From Zygophlyctis sp. KS116 (taxonomy: Eukaryota; Chytridiomycota), in contig BAAFSQ010000120.1 of assembly GCA_054661495.1 (NCBI GenBank), positions 1 through 28,764 of the forward strand: 28,764 bases of DNA, read 5' to 3'. The stretch's first letter is position 1; each line of letters starts with the position of its first letter. A program made the position numbers and the translations under genes. A model generated the notes under the pieces. The model searched no databases and had not been told where the DNA came from. It saw only the letters and a list, made by a program, of their open reading frames with translations. This document shows positions 13,777-24,377 of this stretch, piece by piece.

Positions 13777-15288
13777 TTATTCCTTGACAGAGTAAAATTT
13801 GTTTCTCTGGATTTGATCAGCGACTGATGATGAATTGGAGTTTACAAGTTTTTGACGAAGAGAGTGTGAAAATGAGTCTGTAAAAGTAGACTTTATAGCA
13901 GACTCTTGTTTTTGTAATAATTGTAATTTTCCATTTCTAGCTTCTTCAAGATTTTTAGCCGCAGCTTGCATTGCAGCGAGTTTTTCCAATTTTTCCTGGT
14001 CAAGAGAGTTATGTTTTGGAGAGGGTGATCTTCTTCTTCTTGCTTCCATAGATGGTGATCTTCTACGTCTTGACTCCACAGGAGATGGTGATCTTCTACG
14101 TCTTGATCCAGAAGGAGATGGTGATCTTCTACGTCTTGATCCAGAAGGAGATGGTGATCTTCTACGTCTTGCTTCCATAGATGGTGATCTTCTTCTTCTA
14201 GACTCCACAGGAGATGGTGATCTTCTAGGTCTTGATTCAACAGGAGATGGTGATCTTCTTCTTCTTGCTTCCATAGATGGTGATCTTCTTCTTCTTGATT
14301 CAATAGATGGTGATCTTCTACGTCTTGATCCAGAAGGAGATGGTGATCTTCTACGTCTTGATCCAGAAGGAGATGGTGATCTTCTACGTCTCGATTCAAC
14401 AGGAGATGGTGATCTTCTACGTCTCGATTCAACAGGAGATGGTGATCTTCTACGTCTTGACTCAACAGGAGAGGGTGATCTTCTACGTCTTGATCCAGAA
14501 GGAGAGGGTGATCTTCTACGTCTTGATCCAGAAGGAGATGGTGATCTTCTACGTCTTGACTCCACAGGAGATGGTGATCTTCTACGTCTTGACTCCACAG
14601 GAGATGGTGATCTTCTACGTCTTGACTCCACAGGAGAGGGTGATCTTCTTGATTCAATAGAGGGTGATCTTTTTCTTCTTGATCCAGTAGGAGAGGGTGA
14701 TCTTCTACGCTTGGTAGAATTAATAGATTGATGATCAGATTTCTTGGACCCATCCGTTTCTTTTGACCTCTTCAACTTTTTCAATTGCATAGGATTTGCC
14801 AAAACAGCTTCCATTGACATTTTCTCTCTCTTTCTAGGAATAAATTTTTATAATAATCTATACCTTATTGCCAATAATGGATCTTCCCTCACCTTTGCTT
14901 GAAAATCTCTATCAGAATTAGCCTGAAACCCATAAAAAGCAGAATTACTTTTTGAATAAGAAACTAGAGTTTCTTTTGCCTGTACCAAATCATCAATTCT
15001 CTTCCTTCCTAATAAATATGCTTCCTTATCCTCATCTACTGTACCATCCTGATTAGCTGAAGCAGCATACATCCATTCCAACCTAGAAGACTTTTTCTTT
15101 ACTCTTCCCGCCGCCTCCGCAACCGACTGTAATTCCTCTCGTCTCCTCTCTTCCTCCTTTTCCTTTCGAAGCTGAAGCATCTTTTTATCTTCTTCCTCTT
15201 GAGCCTTTTCTCTCTGCCATACTAGCTCAATATTCTTAAAAGTTGCTGGATGCCAAGACTTTTTGAGATTCAAATCGCCACCGCCCAT
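13777..15288 (-). CDS. CWC25: Pre-mRNA splicing factor CWC25 with expanded RS repeats
   Basis: Two exons (14864-15288, 13777-14833; 30-nt intron) give 493 aa. The first exon carries the Cwc25 signature MGGGDLNLKKSWHPATFKNI, a charged coiled coil and RLEWMY; the splice joins VREDPLLAIR to KREKMSMEAVLANPMQLKKL, the conserved end of the domain. Cwc25 joins the activated spliceosome and promotes the first catalytic step. Residues of about 200-435 are 22 tandem units of RRRRSPSPVES type, many more than fungal Cwc25 proteins need, giving an SR-like phosphorylatable tail as in the animal protein. The C-terminus is a short helical segment (EKLAAMQAAAKNLEEARNGK). It starts 30 bp from the VPS29 start, transcribed away from it. 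Confidence 0.94.
14020..14712 (-). repeat. 30/33-bp tandem array encoding RS repeats
   Basis: Within the CWC25 coding sequence, 22 consecutive units encode RRRRSPSPVES, RRRRSPSPSGS, RRRRSPSIES or RRRRSPSMEA variants. Units of 10 and 11 residues alternate, and the nucleotide words (such as GGAGATGGTGATCTTCTACG on the plus strand) are nearly identical from copy to copy. Blocks of units recur in the same order (two PSGS, then PVES), which indicates recent block duplication. The array is open in several frames on both strands, so long reading frames opposite it are by-products. Confidence 0.9.
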
Positions 15289-15318
15289 TTTAAACTGCAG
15301 GGTTTTTCAACGGTGGCC
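15289..15318. promoter_or_regulatory. 30-bp divergent promoter, CWC25/VPS29
   Basis: Only 30 bp separate the start codons of CWC25 (-) and VPS29 (+). Both 5' UTRs and core promoters must fit here or reach into the opposite gene's coding sequence. The spacer contains CTGCAG and CAACGGTGG; no TATA box is visible. Confidence 0.6.
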
Positions 15319-15924
15319 ATGCTCGTTTTGTTAATTGGAGATTCGTACATCCCATTCAACTCTCCAGACTTGCCATTGAAATTCAAGAAATTGCTAACTC
15401 CAGGGAAAATATCAAAGATTTTATGCACTGGAAATCTAAATTTAAATCTGACTGTAGACTATCTAAAGACAATTTGCAATGATATTACTTTTGTAGGCGG
15501 AGAGTTTGATGATAATTCAGTGACTGTACAAACAATAGAATTTGGGCAATTAAGGTTTGGATTGATCTCTGGTTATAGCATGATTCCTTGGAATAATGAC
15601 AGGATTTGGGAAATAAAGGCAAGGGAATATAATTTAGATGTACTGATATCTGGTTTTGGAAATGGTTTTTGGGCAAAGGAAAGTGATGGGAGGTTTTATG
15701 TCAATCCAGGGAGTTGTACTGGAAGTTATTTTCATGTATTTTATTAATTTTTAAAATTATAGAACTCTAGCAACTCTTTAACTGGGAATGAAAATACTCT
15801 AGAAACTTGTCCATCTTTTGTGTTAATGGATGTACATGAATCAAGTGTTGTTTTTTATATTTATAAATTGATAAATGGAGATGTAAAGGTGGAAAAGATG
15901 GAGTTTAAAAAGAAAATATTCTAG
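15319..15924 (+). CDS. VPS29: Retromer subunit VPS29 with degenerate metal site
   Basis: Two exons (15319-15735, 15763-15924; 27-nt intron) give 192 aa against about 182 in human. The start [12 protein letters not shown] matches the family's first strand, so in-frame sequence further upstream is not used. Conserved blocks are [39 protein letters not shown] and the end [12 protein letters not shown]29 is a metallophosphoesterase-fold scaffold that binds VPS35 in the endosomal retromer. Residues equivalent to human metal-site positions are largely changed: H10 is Tyr, D62 is Glu, the HGH of the next site is SGY, and the HTH of the last is FGN; D8 and N39 remain. It is therefore likely a purely structural subunit. 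It converges on the formin with 27 bp between stops. Confidence 0.93.
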
Positions 15925-15951
15925 GTATTACTATTGTTTAAAAGTTGAGTT

Positions 15952-18900
15952 TTAAGAGTCTATATTGAAGTCAAGACCTTTAAGATTGATGGATTTTCTT
16001 ACATCTTGCATTTTACGGTTTAATGTTGATCGCCTCTTGGATTGTGAGGCTAAAAGAGAATGGCGGCGGAGAACATATTCTGGGTCATCAAAGTCTACAG
16101 TAGTAGATGCTGCATTAGATAGAATACTGTTTGTATGTCCACGAGAGTTATTGTCTACAAAGATTTGACCACCAGTTATTTGGGCTGAGAGTCTATTTAC
16201 TATTTTACGGCGAGTGGTTTCAAATTTTGAGTCTTCAAATAAGTCATCTGAGCTATTGTCTTTTTTTATAGTGTCTGTGGATGCCATGCTGTTTTGAGAT
16301 AAGGTGCTTGATGTTGAAGCTAAATCATTTAATTCACTGTTAAAAGAAGATGCAGAGGCTGAATTTAAGATGGCTTGTTTTTTTAACCGAAATGCATCAT
16401 TCTTCTTCTTTTTTTCAGTCTCTGATCTTGCATTAGCGGCAGCATCTTTAAAGGTTTGAAAAAATAAATCTAAAGAGACAAATATATACACTGGAGATTT
16501 TTTACTTTCTTTAGATGGGTCCTGATGATCATTAATGATGTTATAATATTCTGATTTGTCCTCTCCGAAATATAAGAGTGTATCCAACCATGCATGGATA
16601 AAGTTTTTAAATCGCTGATTGAGTTTTTCTAAAATTTCAGAGGAATTTTTGAAGAACTTTTGAAGAATAAGTTCAAAACTTTTGTCCTTAAATTGATGGC
16701 TCTTCAACTTTTTTTCAGTTGCTTCCATGGTTAGAAATTGTATATAGAATTCTCTAATGTCGAATGATTTTACAATATTAAGTCCAGCAAAACTGTTTTC
16801 AAGGCCCAATAACTACAAGTCAGTAAAAATAATAAATGAAAAACCTCGGGGTAATTATTGTGTATCATATCAACAAGAAAAGTGATAAGACTCCACTTCC
16901 CATCCGCACTTTTAACGTCTCTTAGTCGGGCCAGGCCGTCAATCTTAAATCCGGCTGCTCTAGCGTTATTTCCCATCCATGGTCTAAAACTAGAATTTCC
17001 AGCGCTATATTCATAATTAGTTAAATTGCCAAGTTCTAAAACAAGTTTTAATAGCTTTTTTAGCCTAACTGAAGATCGTAACTCAAAGCATAGATTTATC
17101 ACTATATCGAGTTTTTCTATCAGCTCATCACTTTCAAATTTTAATTGCAGTTTGAATACAAAAGCAAGGACCTGATATGGGAGGTCTTCAATTTTCGACA
17201 CTTCAATCAGAAATGCTTCAGCGGGAGCAAAAGGAAGATCTGGATTTTCAGGAGCATTTCGAATCATTTTACGCTCTTCAAATGTTGGTAAAAGGGCTTG
17301 ATATGTGACTAAATCATCTGCATCCATTAAAGTCTCATCCATGCGAGAAATTGCACCAACGAGCATTTCTGGTGTCAATCCTCTACGAGTAAATCTTGAG
17401 AGGCCAATTAATATATTATTGCTCCTTCTAGTGTCCAAAAAAGAATTAAACTGAGCCCTTAAGATTAAATATTTTACAATAGATAATATACCTTTGAACA
17501 ATATTAGTATTTTTGTTCTTGGCACCTGGAATCACACAAAAAAGTTCTAAAAGCTATTAAATAGAACCAAAAATACCTTCAAATTTTTGGACGTCTAGCT
17601 GTATATCATAATCGAGTTGTTTCCAAACAGAATCATCATCAATATTACGCAAAACACTCCAATGAAGCTTATTTTTCACTCTTTTTAAGTTATTCTGAGA
17701 TTTGTCTCCTGGCATTAGAGGTGTGGGCGGTGTTCCTGGTGGGGGCGGTGCTACTGGCGGAGGGGGTGCTACTGGCGGAGGAGGTGCTACTGGTGGAGGA
17801 GGTGCTACTACTGGTGGAGGCGGTTCTAATGGTGGAGTATCTGAGGATTTTACAACTTGCATTGATGATTCGGGTGGCCTGGCAGACATACTTTCACGTT
17901 TGGAGGAGGATCTTAAAAGATGCTCTGAGTTTAAAGGTAATGCTTGGCCTGAATCTGGTATGTTCTTTGCTAAAGTCATTGTAGAAGAGATATCAGACTG
18001 TCCACCCTGAAAATTTGGTTCATCTGAAAAGAAAACTGAAGATGTTTGAATAGAAACTGATGATCGTTTCTTCGACGAACCACGAGATTGGTCAAGCTCT
18101 TTAGATGAATTACTAGATTCATGTAAATTAGCAATAGTATTAGACAAAGCATGGCCTTCTTTAATAGGTATCGGCATTAGTTGTTCTAACTCCTCTATTA
18201 GCTGTTCATTATTTGAATAAGGCTTTTGCACCAAATTCGCTATTGTACCAGACTGATTTTCATCTCTAAATACTGCTGAATTTAAATGATCCAAAATAGA
18301 TGAAGTAGGCTGATTATTCGCAGTTGTAATATTCTGGAAAGCTTTTTTAGAACTTGTTTCTTTTGTTCCTTCCATAAAAGGCTGATTTTCACTTGCTAAA
18401 TGAATATCTGAAAATGAGGTATCGATAGTTCCAAGTCGATCTTTAGCTGATAATTTAGTAGATGAGGATTTTTTTGAGAATGTTCCATCTTGACTGGCCA
18501 GTTCTAGCTTAAATGAATCGAAATCACCAGAGACCATTTTTTCTTTGCTATGTAAAAGATTATTGATAGTGCTTAGCCATCGATCTGCCCATTCATTATT
18601 ATCAGGATCACCTTCCAGCATGCTATTTTGGTCAATTTGTCCCGGCTTTTTTCGAGCAGATGATTTTGGAGGCCTTGTTTGAGAAGATTCAAAACTGCTG
18701 CCGGATCTATCATCTGTGATGGCCATATCCACTGCTGAGTGAGGTTGGTATTTCTGATATTTTGAATTCGCTTCTCGGTCGAAGGCAATCTGCTCTTTGT
18801 CATTGTGTTTCAGTTTTTCAGAAGATTGATACTTTTCTTCATTCTGACTTAAGGAACTCTTCCTCACGCCGTAAGAATTATCACCTCGATTATCCTCTTC

Positions 18901-20742
18901 TATACTACTCCGAGAAGAATTAAGCGAGCTATTTGCACTGTTGATTTCTCTTGATTTATATGATTGTTTTCGGGTATGCCTTGAATTTTCCTCTTTAATA
19001 CTTGCGACACTTTTGGATTCATAATCCGCATATGATCGCTTCAAATAAACCATTTCGTCATTTTCGGCTCGAAAACTACTTGAATGAAAATCTTCAGATT
19101 TAGCAAGTTTCTTTAGAATCTTGAAAGCCCCCTCCAAATCATTTTTTGAGCGCTGAAGAGCAAAAGAAGCTAATATTAGTAAAGCTTTGTAAAATACAAA
19201 TTATTGTCCCTTGTCCCATTGATGTCAGCCTATCCGTCAACTTTTGATCAGCTTGGACAGAGTGACTATCCACCAACTTTTGCAAACATGATAAGACATC
19301 GCGATCCATTGCGTTTTCGTAGGAGATTTCTTCTTCCTTGCTAATTTCATCTGCAGTGCGAACGTCAATCTCCAGAGAAAATTTCCCCAATTCTTTAGGT
19401 GATGTATACCAATCAATATCTTTTTTTAGTATTCGAATAACCCCTGGGGGCATATATCCTGTATGAAAGGTGAACTGAAATAATTTTTCAATAACCTCCC
19501 CGTTATCATCATATGTATTAAGTCTTATCCTGAGCTCGTTTTTCAAGTTTAAAGACTTGTTAACCATCAGATCAAAAATTAAGGTATTTCGGTATTGAAA
19601 CATACAGTTGGTAATTGGCAATAAAGAATTAGGCTTTGGAGTTTGAAAATCATCTATGGCATGTCCATATGATTTAAAAACACAATCTGCTTTTTCAAAC
19701 AATTCAAGTCCAATGTTTCCATTCTTTGACTTTTTGATAGTATTAAACCCATGAACAGATATCCTTTCCACTAAAATCCCATTTGGATTTGGAACTTTTC
19801 CATCGGTAGCAATTATATTTGCAAAATACATTGCATATCTATAGATACCGATATTAAGCCTTAATCTTCTCCTTACACAAACAAAGTCTAAAGCTTCCAT
19901 CCCATCATCAAAAAACCCAGCATAAATAAGCCAGCATGCTGCCACCAAAGCTGAGTAAGTGCCTTTCAAGCAGTGGATAATTGCAACATTGGAAAAATCA
20001 AGAGTAATCCACGCATCTATAGATCTAGATATATCTAAAAGAGTAGAGATGGTACAATCAGATGATTTAGAAAGCTTATAATTTACAACCTGATGATTAA
20101 ATATTGAAAAATCATATTCAGCAATTGAGTTACCCACTAGAATTTAATCCAATTTCCAACTTACTTCCTAAATTCCAAATCATATAATTATCATTGAACC
20201 TCTTTTTAAGAAATATAGATCCATCCAATATATTATTCCGCCGATGCCTTCTGCTAGATTCATTCTTCCAAAATAATCCTCCTAATATTAATCTATTTGT
20301 AATCCTTGTAAAATCGATGGTTCTGATTATATTCAATAATTTTTCATCAGTCTTTGGAATTGGTAGTGGTCCAGTTCCAAATAGAAATGACTTTTTTTTG
20401 GGAAATTCAATGAGCTTTAAAGGCGAAGGAAAGAATGGATCTCTTGTTAAGAGCGATAGTTCATTGAATTGTGAATTTTGACCATCTTGTGCCAGAAAGT
20501 CATCAGTATTAAAATCATCCCGACTTTCTGTTACAAAATTCATTTGACTCTGTATTTTGAATTCATTGATAACTGCATTCATCTGATTTGACTGTTGTCC
20601 AATAACATCTTCTGAATCATGATGATCTGCTGTGGTGATTTTAGCCTTTTTATATCCAGACACTGCTACTTTTTCTCCAGTAACTACAGAAAATAGAGCC
20701 TTGGATAAGATAAAAATAAGACAGTACCTTTATCAGTGACAT
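15952..20742 (-). CDS. Formin with N-terminal PTEN-like phosphatase/C2 region
   Basis: Seven exons (20728-20742, 20165-20699, 19198-20136, 17577-19169, 17492-17546, 16845-17457, 15952-16812; introns 28-34 nt) give 1536 aa. Residues of about 120-480 resemble PTEN: TIDFTRITNRLILGG, YMIWNLG, then the P-loop IIHCLKGTYSA and a C2-like region. C239 is kept but the P-loop Arg is Ser245, so phosphatase activity is unlikely and lipid binding more plausible. A Ser-rich linker (500-930) leads to FH1 (about 933-985, PPPPVA repeats). FH2 follows (FEELFCV, LDTRRSNNILIGLSRF, LLKLVLELGNLTNY, GFKIDGLARLRDVKS). The tail has basic RRxS motifs, possibly an autoregulatory segment. Formins nucleate and elongate unbranched actin. 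PTEN-formin fusions are known in class II plant formins. Intron 16813-16844 has an unusual GTTTTT donor. Confidence 0.92.
17723..17845 (-). repeat. FH1 polyproline repeat (PPPPVA units)
   Basis: On the plus strand this is a GGTGGAGGAGGTGCTACT-type tandem array. On the coding strand it gives four to five PPPPVA units flanked by other proline runs. It is the FH1 segment of the formin, which binds profilin-actin and feeds the FH2 domain. The glycine-rich frames on the other strand are not genes. Confidence 0.85.
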
Positions 20743-20797
20743 GATGATTTAATTGACTAATGACGTCGCTAGTCTTGAGGTCAAGGATGGTCATATA
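20743..20797. promoter_or_regulatory. 55-bp divergent promoter, formin/ERG27, with TGACGTC
   Basis: The spacer lies between the formin start (20742, -) and the ERG27 start (20798, +). TGACGTCG at 20761-20768 is 18 bp from the formin ATG and 29 bp from the ERG27 ATG. It is a CREB/ATF-type core, also found at 6310-6317 and, as the full palindrome, at 26814-26821. Function is inferred. Confidence 0.45.
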
Positions 20798-21834
20798 ATG
20801 ATAATTCTTGTGACTGGAGCAAACACTGGCATAGGCTATGGAATTATCCAAAGATTATTGGCAGCTTATCGTAGCAGCAAATCATGTCCGACGATTATCA
20901 TGGCATGTCGTAACAGACGCAAGGCACAGGATGCAAAAGATTCATTACTCCAAGAGTTCTTTCCGATAGATGGAGAGGCTCCATTTAATAGAAATGTTGG
21001 GGAGGCTCAACTGGTTATCTCAATTGTAGATTTGGGTTCTGTAAAGAGTGTCGTTGAGGCCTGTAAAGAGATAAAAATGGCTTATGCGCATATTGATATG
21101 TTGATTCTTAATGCCGGATTTATGCCGGTCGAAAGAATAGATTTGATCATGGGCTTAAAGAACTTGATTACACGCCCAAGTTATGTTGCTAAAACAGGAG
21201 GGGATATTATCGTACAGAAAAAGGGATTGATTAATGCAGATGGAATAGGAGAATGTTTTGCTTCTAATGTATTTGGTCATTGGATTATGGTGAGGGAGTT
21301 GAATACATTACTAGAAAAGGCTACTGACGGAAAGATAATTTGGTTTTCTTCAACAACAGCAGATTCCATGTTTTTTGATCCACAAGACTTTCAGGCTTTG
21401 AAATCGTAAGTTTTTATTTGCTGAATTTTAGAGATCATCCTTATGAATCTTGTAAAAGATTATGCGAACTTTTGAGCTTTTATTTATCTAGATCATCAAA
21501 AGTAAAGTCTTTTGTTTGTAGTCCAGGAAACGTTTTATCTAATATAACGCAAGGAAATGTAAATGTCTGGCTTATGCTGTTGGCACTTTATATTATGCGG
21601 TTTTTCTATTGCTCTGGGATCAATATAACCCCACAAAATGGTGCAACTTCAGTTTTGTATCTGCATGATGCAAGAGATTTGGATCCTCTAAAGTTGTATC
21701 ACTCTGATATTACTCCATTTGGGAAAACGTGGGTAAAGGAAATAGATGTGGAATTTGAAGATATAACGCAAGTGGCAGATAGTATGGACGATTTGTTATT
21801 GAAATTCAAAAAAAGATATAATTTGGAAATCTAA
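20798..21834 (+). CDS. ERG27: 3-keto-steroid reductase, Erg27/HSD17B7 family
   Basis: Two exons (20798-21405, 21432-21834; 26-nt intron) give 336 aa. It is a short-chain dehydrogenase: nucleotide-binding TGANTGIG at residues 6-13, NAG at 105-107, and the catalytic Y207-x3-K211 (YESCK), the last restored across the splice junction. The long loop after NAGFM, the block GECFASNVFGHWIMVREL, and the overall length fit Erg27/HSD17B7 rather than generic SDRs. The enzyme reduces the 3-keto group during C4 demethylation of sterol precursors at the ER. Residues of about 250-270 (WLMLLALYIMRFF) could be a membrane-associating helix. Start choice: the first in-frame ATG gives MIILVTGAN, a normal SDR beginning. 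The stop is 5 bp from that of sulfite oxidase. Confidence 0.85.
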
Positions 21835-21839
21835 ACAGA

Positions 21840-23459
21840 TCAAGTAGATTCTATTTTGACACGATGCCAGGCATTTGATAATACTCCTCTTACATTATAA
21901 ATCGGACCATATGTTTCGGGCTGGGATTGATAACTTGAATCTACTGCTTTACATACGATTTCTAGTTCTTCTGATTTAGAGACGGGAACTAAGGCTTCCC
22001 ATTTAGTCCACGCCCACTGCTTACCCCAATTTGATTGATTTTGAATCAAATTGGCATCAATCCAAGACTTTCCGCCATCAGGAGACACATCTACTCGATT
22101 TATTCCTCTTCCTCCTCCACTCCAAGCATACCCTAAATATTTAATCCACTAAAAATATACCCTTTACAGCAATACATGCTTGCCCGTCACTATCAACTAC
22201 AATATTTGCTTTTTGACCATTTTTCGGAGATAGAATAACAGACTGAACAGGAAGTTCCTGGATAGATTGAGCAGATGAATAATCGCTAGTTTCTAAAGTT
22301 GCAGAGGGAGAAAACCCTTTGTAATCTTGTCTTTGCCAATGAGAATAAGATTCATCATCACTCAAAACGATCCTATCCAACCATTTCACGCTTCTAGCAG
22401 CGACATGTCCTGGAACAACAACTCGTACTGGGAATCCATGATCTAAAGGAAGTGTTTCACCATTCATTTCATAAGCCAATAAAACATCTCCATTTGGATC
22501 AGTTGCCTTTTTTACTGGAATAGAAGCACCATATCCTAAAACTTTAAAGATTAAACATACCTTCCATTCCGTGAAAATGTACATGTTGAACAGTATCATT
22601 AGGCTTATAACCAGCATCTTCCAAAATATCAGATAATTTTACACCTGCCCACTTTGCATTTCCAATAGCTCCCAATGACCATAATAGTCCTTTAACTGGC
22701 TTAACATTATGCATTTCATTTCTACGATTCCCTGCACATTGAATAGTAGCAACAATTTCTGTTTTTGGAAACTTTTTTAAATCTTCCAAGCTATATTCCT
22801 TGCCTGTAGATATCCCTGCTCCTTCAATCCCAACTTTGAATGTCTCTAATTCAACCTTTGGCACAGGTAAATGATTTCGGACGTAAAACTTTTCATTTGG
22901 AGTTATAAACTCTTCCAAAGAATCCATTGCAGCTTCTGCATTATACGGGCGTTCTGACCGGACAATTAGCGATTCATCTCTAACAGGATCATTTTCAAAT
23001 AATGCAGCTATTCCAGGATCGACTTTGGAATAAGTTTCGTGAAAAGGATCTTGCTCTGCAGGTATCAGATCACCTATTCTATAGTCTTCCAAGAGCTCTT
23101 TAGTCTCTACCGACTGATGAATCACAAATACAGACCAATAAGGATCAATGGCTTTTCCGGCCGCTAGCATAATTCTATTTCCACCTTTTGATTAAATTGA
23201 ATTGGATACCAGGATGAATATCAACAAATTCAGTGATATCATAGACTCCGTTTCCAAAACTAACCCAAATTCTATCGTCCTTTGTTTTGTGGGAAGCGAC
23301 TTGCGATCTAGTAAATACTTGCCGCTTTGGCGAGGAAAATGCCTCGGTATCAATCGGCTTACATGGTAATATGCTCCAGGCAGCAACTCCTCCAATGCTA
23401 AGAGGAACTCCCCATTTGATTGCTTTTACAATGGAAAAAGTTCTCATTTTAAATCTCAA
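21840..23459 (-). CDS. SUOX: Sulfite oxidase with cytochrome b5 domain
   Basis: Four exons (23210-23459, 22561-23184, 22161-22535, 21840-22132; introns 25, 25, 28 nt) give 513 aa. The N-terminus (about residues 1-33) is basic then hydrophobic, a bipartite mitochondrial intermembrane-space signal. A cytochrome b5 domain follows, with heme ligands H82 (in the HPGG motif rebuilt across the first intron) and H106. The molybdopterin domain has [10 protein letters not shown] and the Mo-binding cysteine C233 in [10 protein letters not shown], and [20 protein letters not shown]. The dimerisation domain has [20 protein letters not shown] and WAWTKWEA. The animal-type b5-Mo-dimerisation order is complete. 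It oxidises sulfite to sulfate and passes electrons to cytochrome c, protecting against sulfite from amino-acid breakdown. Confidence 0.96.
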
Positions 23460-23563
23460 ATTTTAGATGAGTGTAGACTTATGTAAATTTCTATGCTAGG
23501 ACTGCATTATGATTCAAGTTGATTAATCAGAATATACTCGTTAAAAATATTAAATTTAAATTT

Positions 23564-24294
23564 CTATTCGTCAAATGGAACTAGTGCTTTGGCCAACTTC
23601 TTTTTTCTCATATATACAGACATGATTTTACCCCGTGCATGGGTTAATTGATCTATATATCCTTGAGAAATATTACACATTTCCTAAATATTAGATATTG
23701 AATCTAACCTGAACTTGTAAGGTTGCATCTGACATGATTTCTGATGGTATTTGACTAAAATCAATATCCTTTGTAAATGTATCTTCTCCTGCTAAAACAT
23801 CTCCCAGTCGTGCTAAAGTCCTATAAAAACTACATTCTTCTTCAATGAATCCTAATCCAACCTGACTAAGTCCTCTTAAATGTCTATTTCTCAATGTGTA
23901 GACCATTGAGCCGACAGACCCGACTTGGTCAGAATCTTCAGGGATTCCCCAGGCTTCTAAGATTTAGAATTATTAAATACCGTCTATATGTACATCCAAA
24001 TATGGATCGTCTTCAATTAAATGCCTGGCAGAGGTCATATCATCTTTAAGTTCCTTTCTAAATGCCTGATGGAGAATCGCTCTCTTTTTTCCTAGTTGAG
24101 ACATCTTGGCTTAGTAATAACAATCTTACTTGAAAGCAATCATTTATGCTCATGGAAGAAATTAAGCCAGGTTTGTGACAAGTCCAGTCTGATTGTTCAA
24201 CAACGTTTTTAAGTTTCTGTCCCCTATTGAACGGTCGATGATTTTTCGCCCCATAATCAGGCATAGGGACTGCCATTAAGTCTAGATCATTCAT
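23564..24294 (-). CDS. Probable Rxt2-like subunit of Rpd3L histone deacetylase complex
   Basis: Four exons (24130-24294, 23981-24104, 23709-23956, 23564-23683; introns 25, 24, 25 nt, the first with TTACTAAG branch-like site) give 218 aa. The N-terminus has PFNRGQKLKNVVEQ, and the next exon LGKKRAILHQ and EDDPYLDVHIDEAW. A helical block follows, with YTLRNRHLRGLSQ, FIEEEC and LARLGDVLAGED. NRGxKL, a GxxRAI element, a (D/E)xPYxDVxL-like strand and then a helix with paired acidic residues ending LxGED/D is how I remember fungal Rxt2 N-terminal domains, hence the call. The similarity is short, and this could be an unrelated nuclear protein. The C-terminus is basic (MRKKKLAKALV). The first in-frame ATG is used; 104 bp upstream of sulfite oxidase's start is its stop side. 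Confidence 0.5.
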
Positions 24295-24377
24295 AAACAC
24301 TCCAGATTTTCTTTAAAACGCGAATTTTACGTATGCGCGATTTTCAACATTGGCAGTTTTATCATAAATACAGTTAA

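Noticed and set aside
14307-14660. Long open frame on the plus strand opposite the RS array, and a second minus-strand frame over the same repeats
   Set aside because: Both are translations of the CWC25 repeat in other frames; a repeat of 30/33 bp without stops keeps all such frames open.
15250-15318. N-terminal extension of VPS29 starting at 15250
   Set aside because: It overlaps the CWC25 start antisense, and MLVLLIGD at 15319 matches the first strand of VPS29 exactly.
17702-18010. Glycine-rich plus-strand frames opposite the formin FH1
   Set aside because: They are antisense to the proline codons of FH1 and have no independent coding features.
23460-23563. Possible tRNA or small RNA in longer spacers (143-230, 6947-7178, 23460-23563)
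   Set aside because: No cloverleaf, A/B boxes or convincing hairpins were seen by eye; a covariance-model search would be needed to exclude them fully.
24317-24346. GC-rich near-palindrome upstream of the Rxt2-like gene (ACGCG...TACGTATGCGCG)
   Set aside because: The arms do not pair as a true inverted repeat and the element occurs once, so no specific function can be supported.
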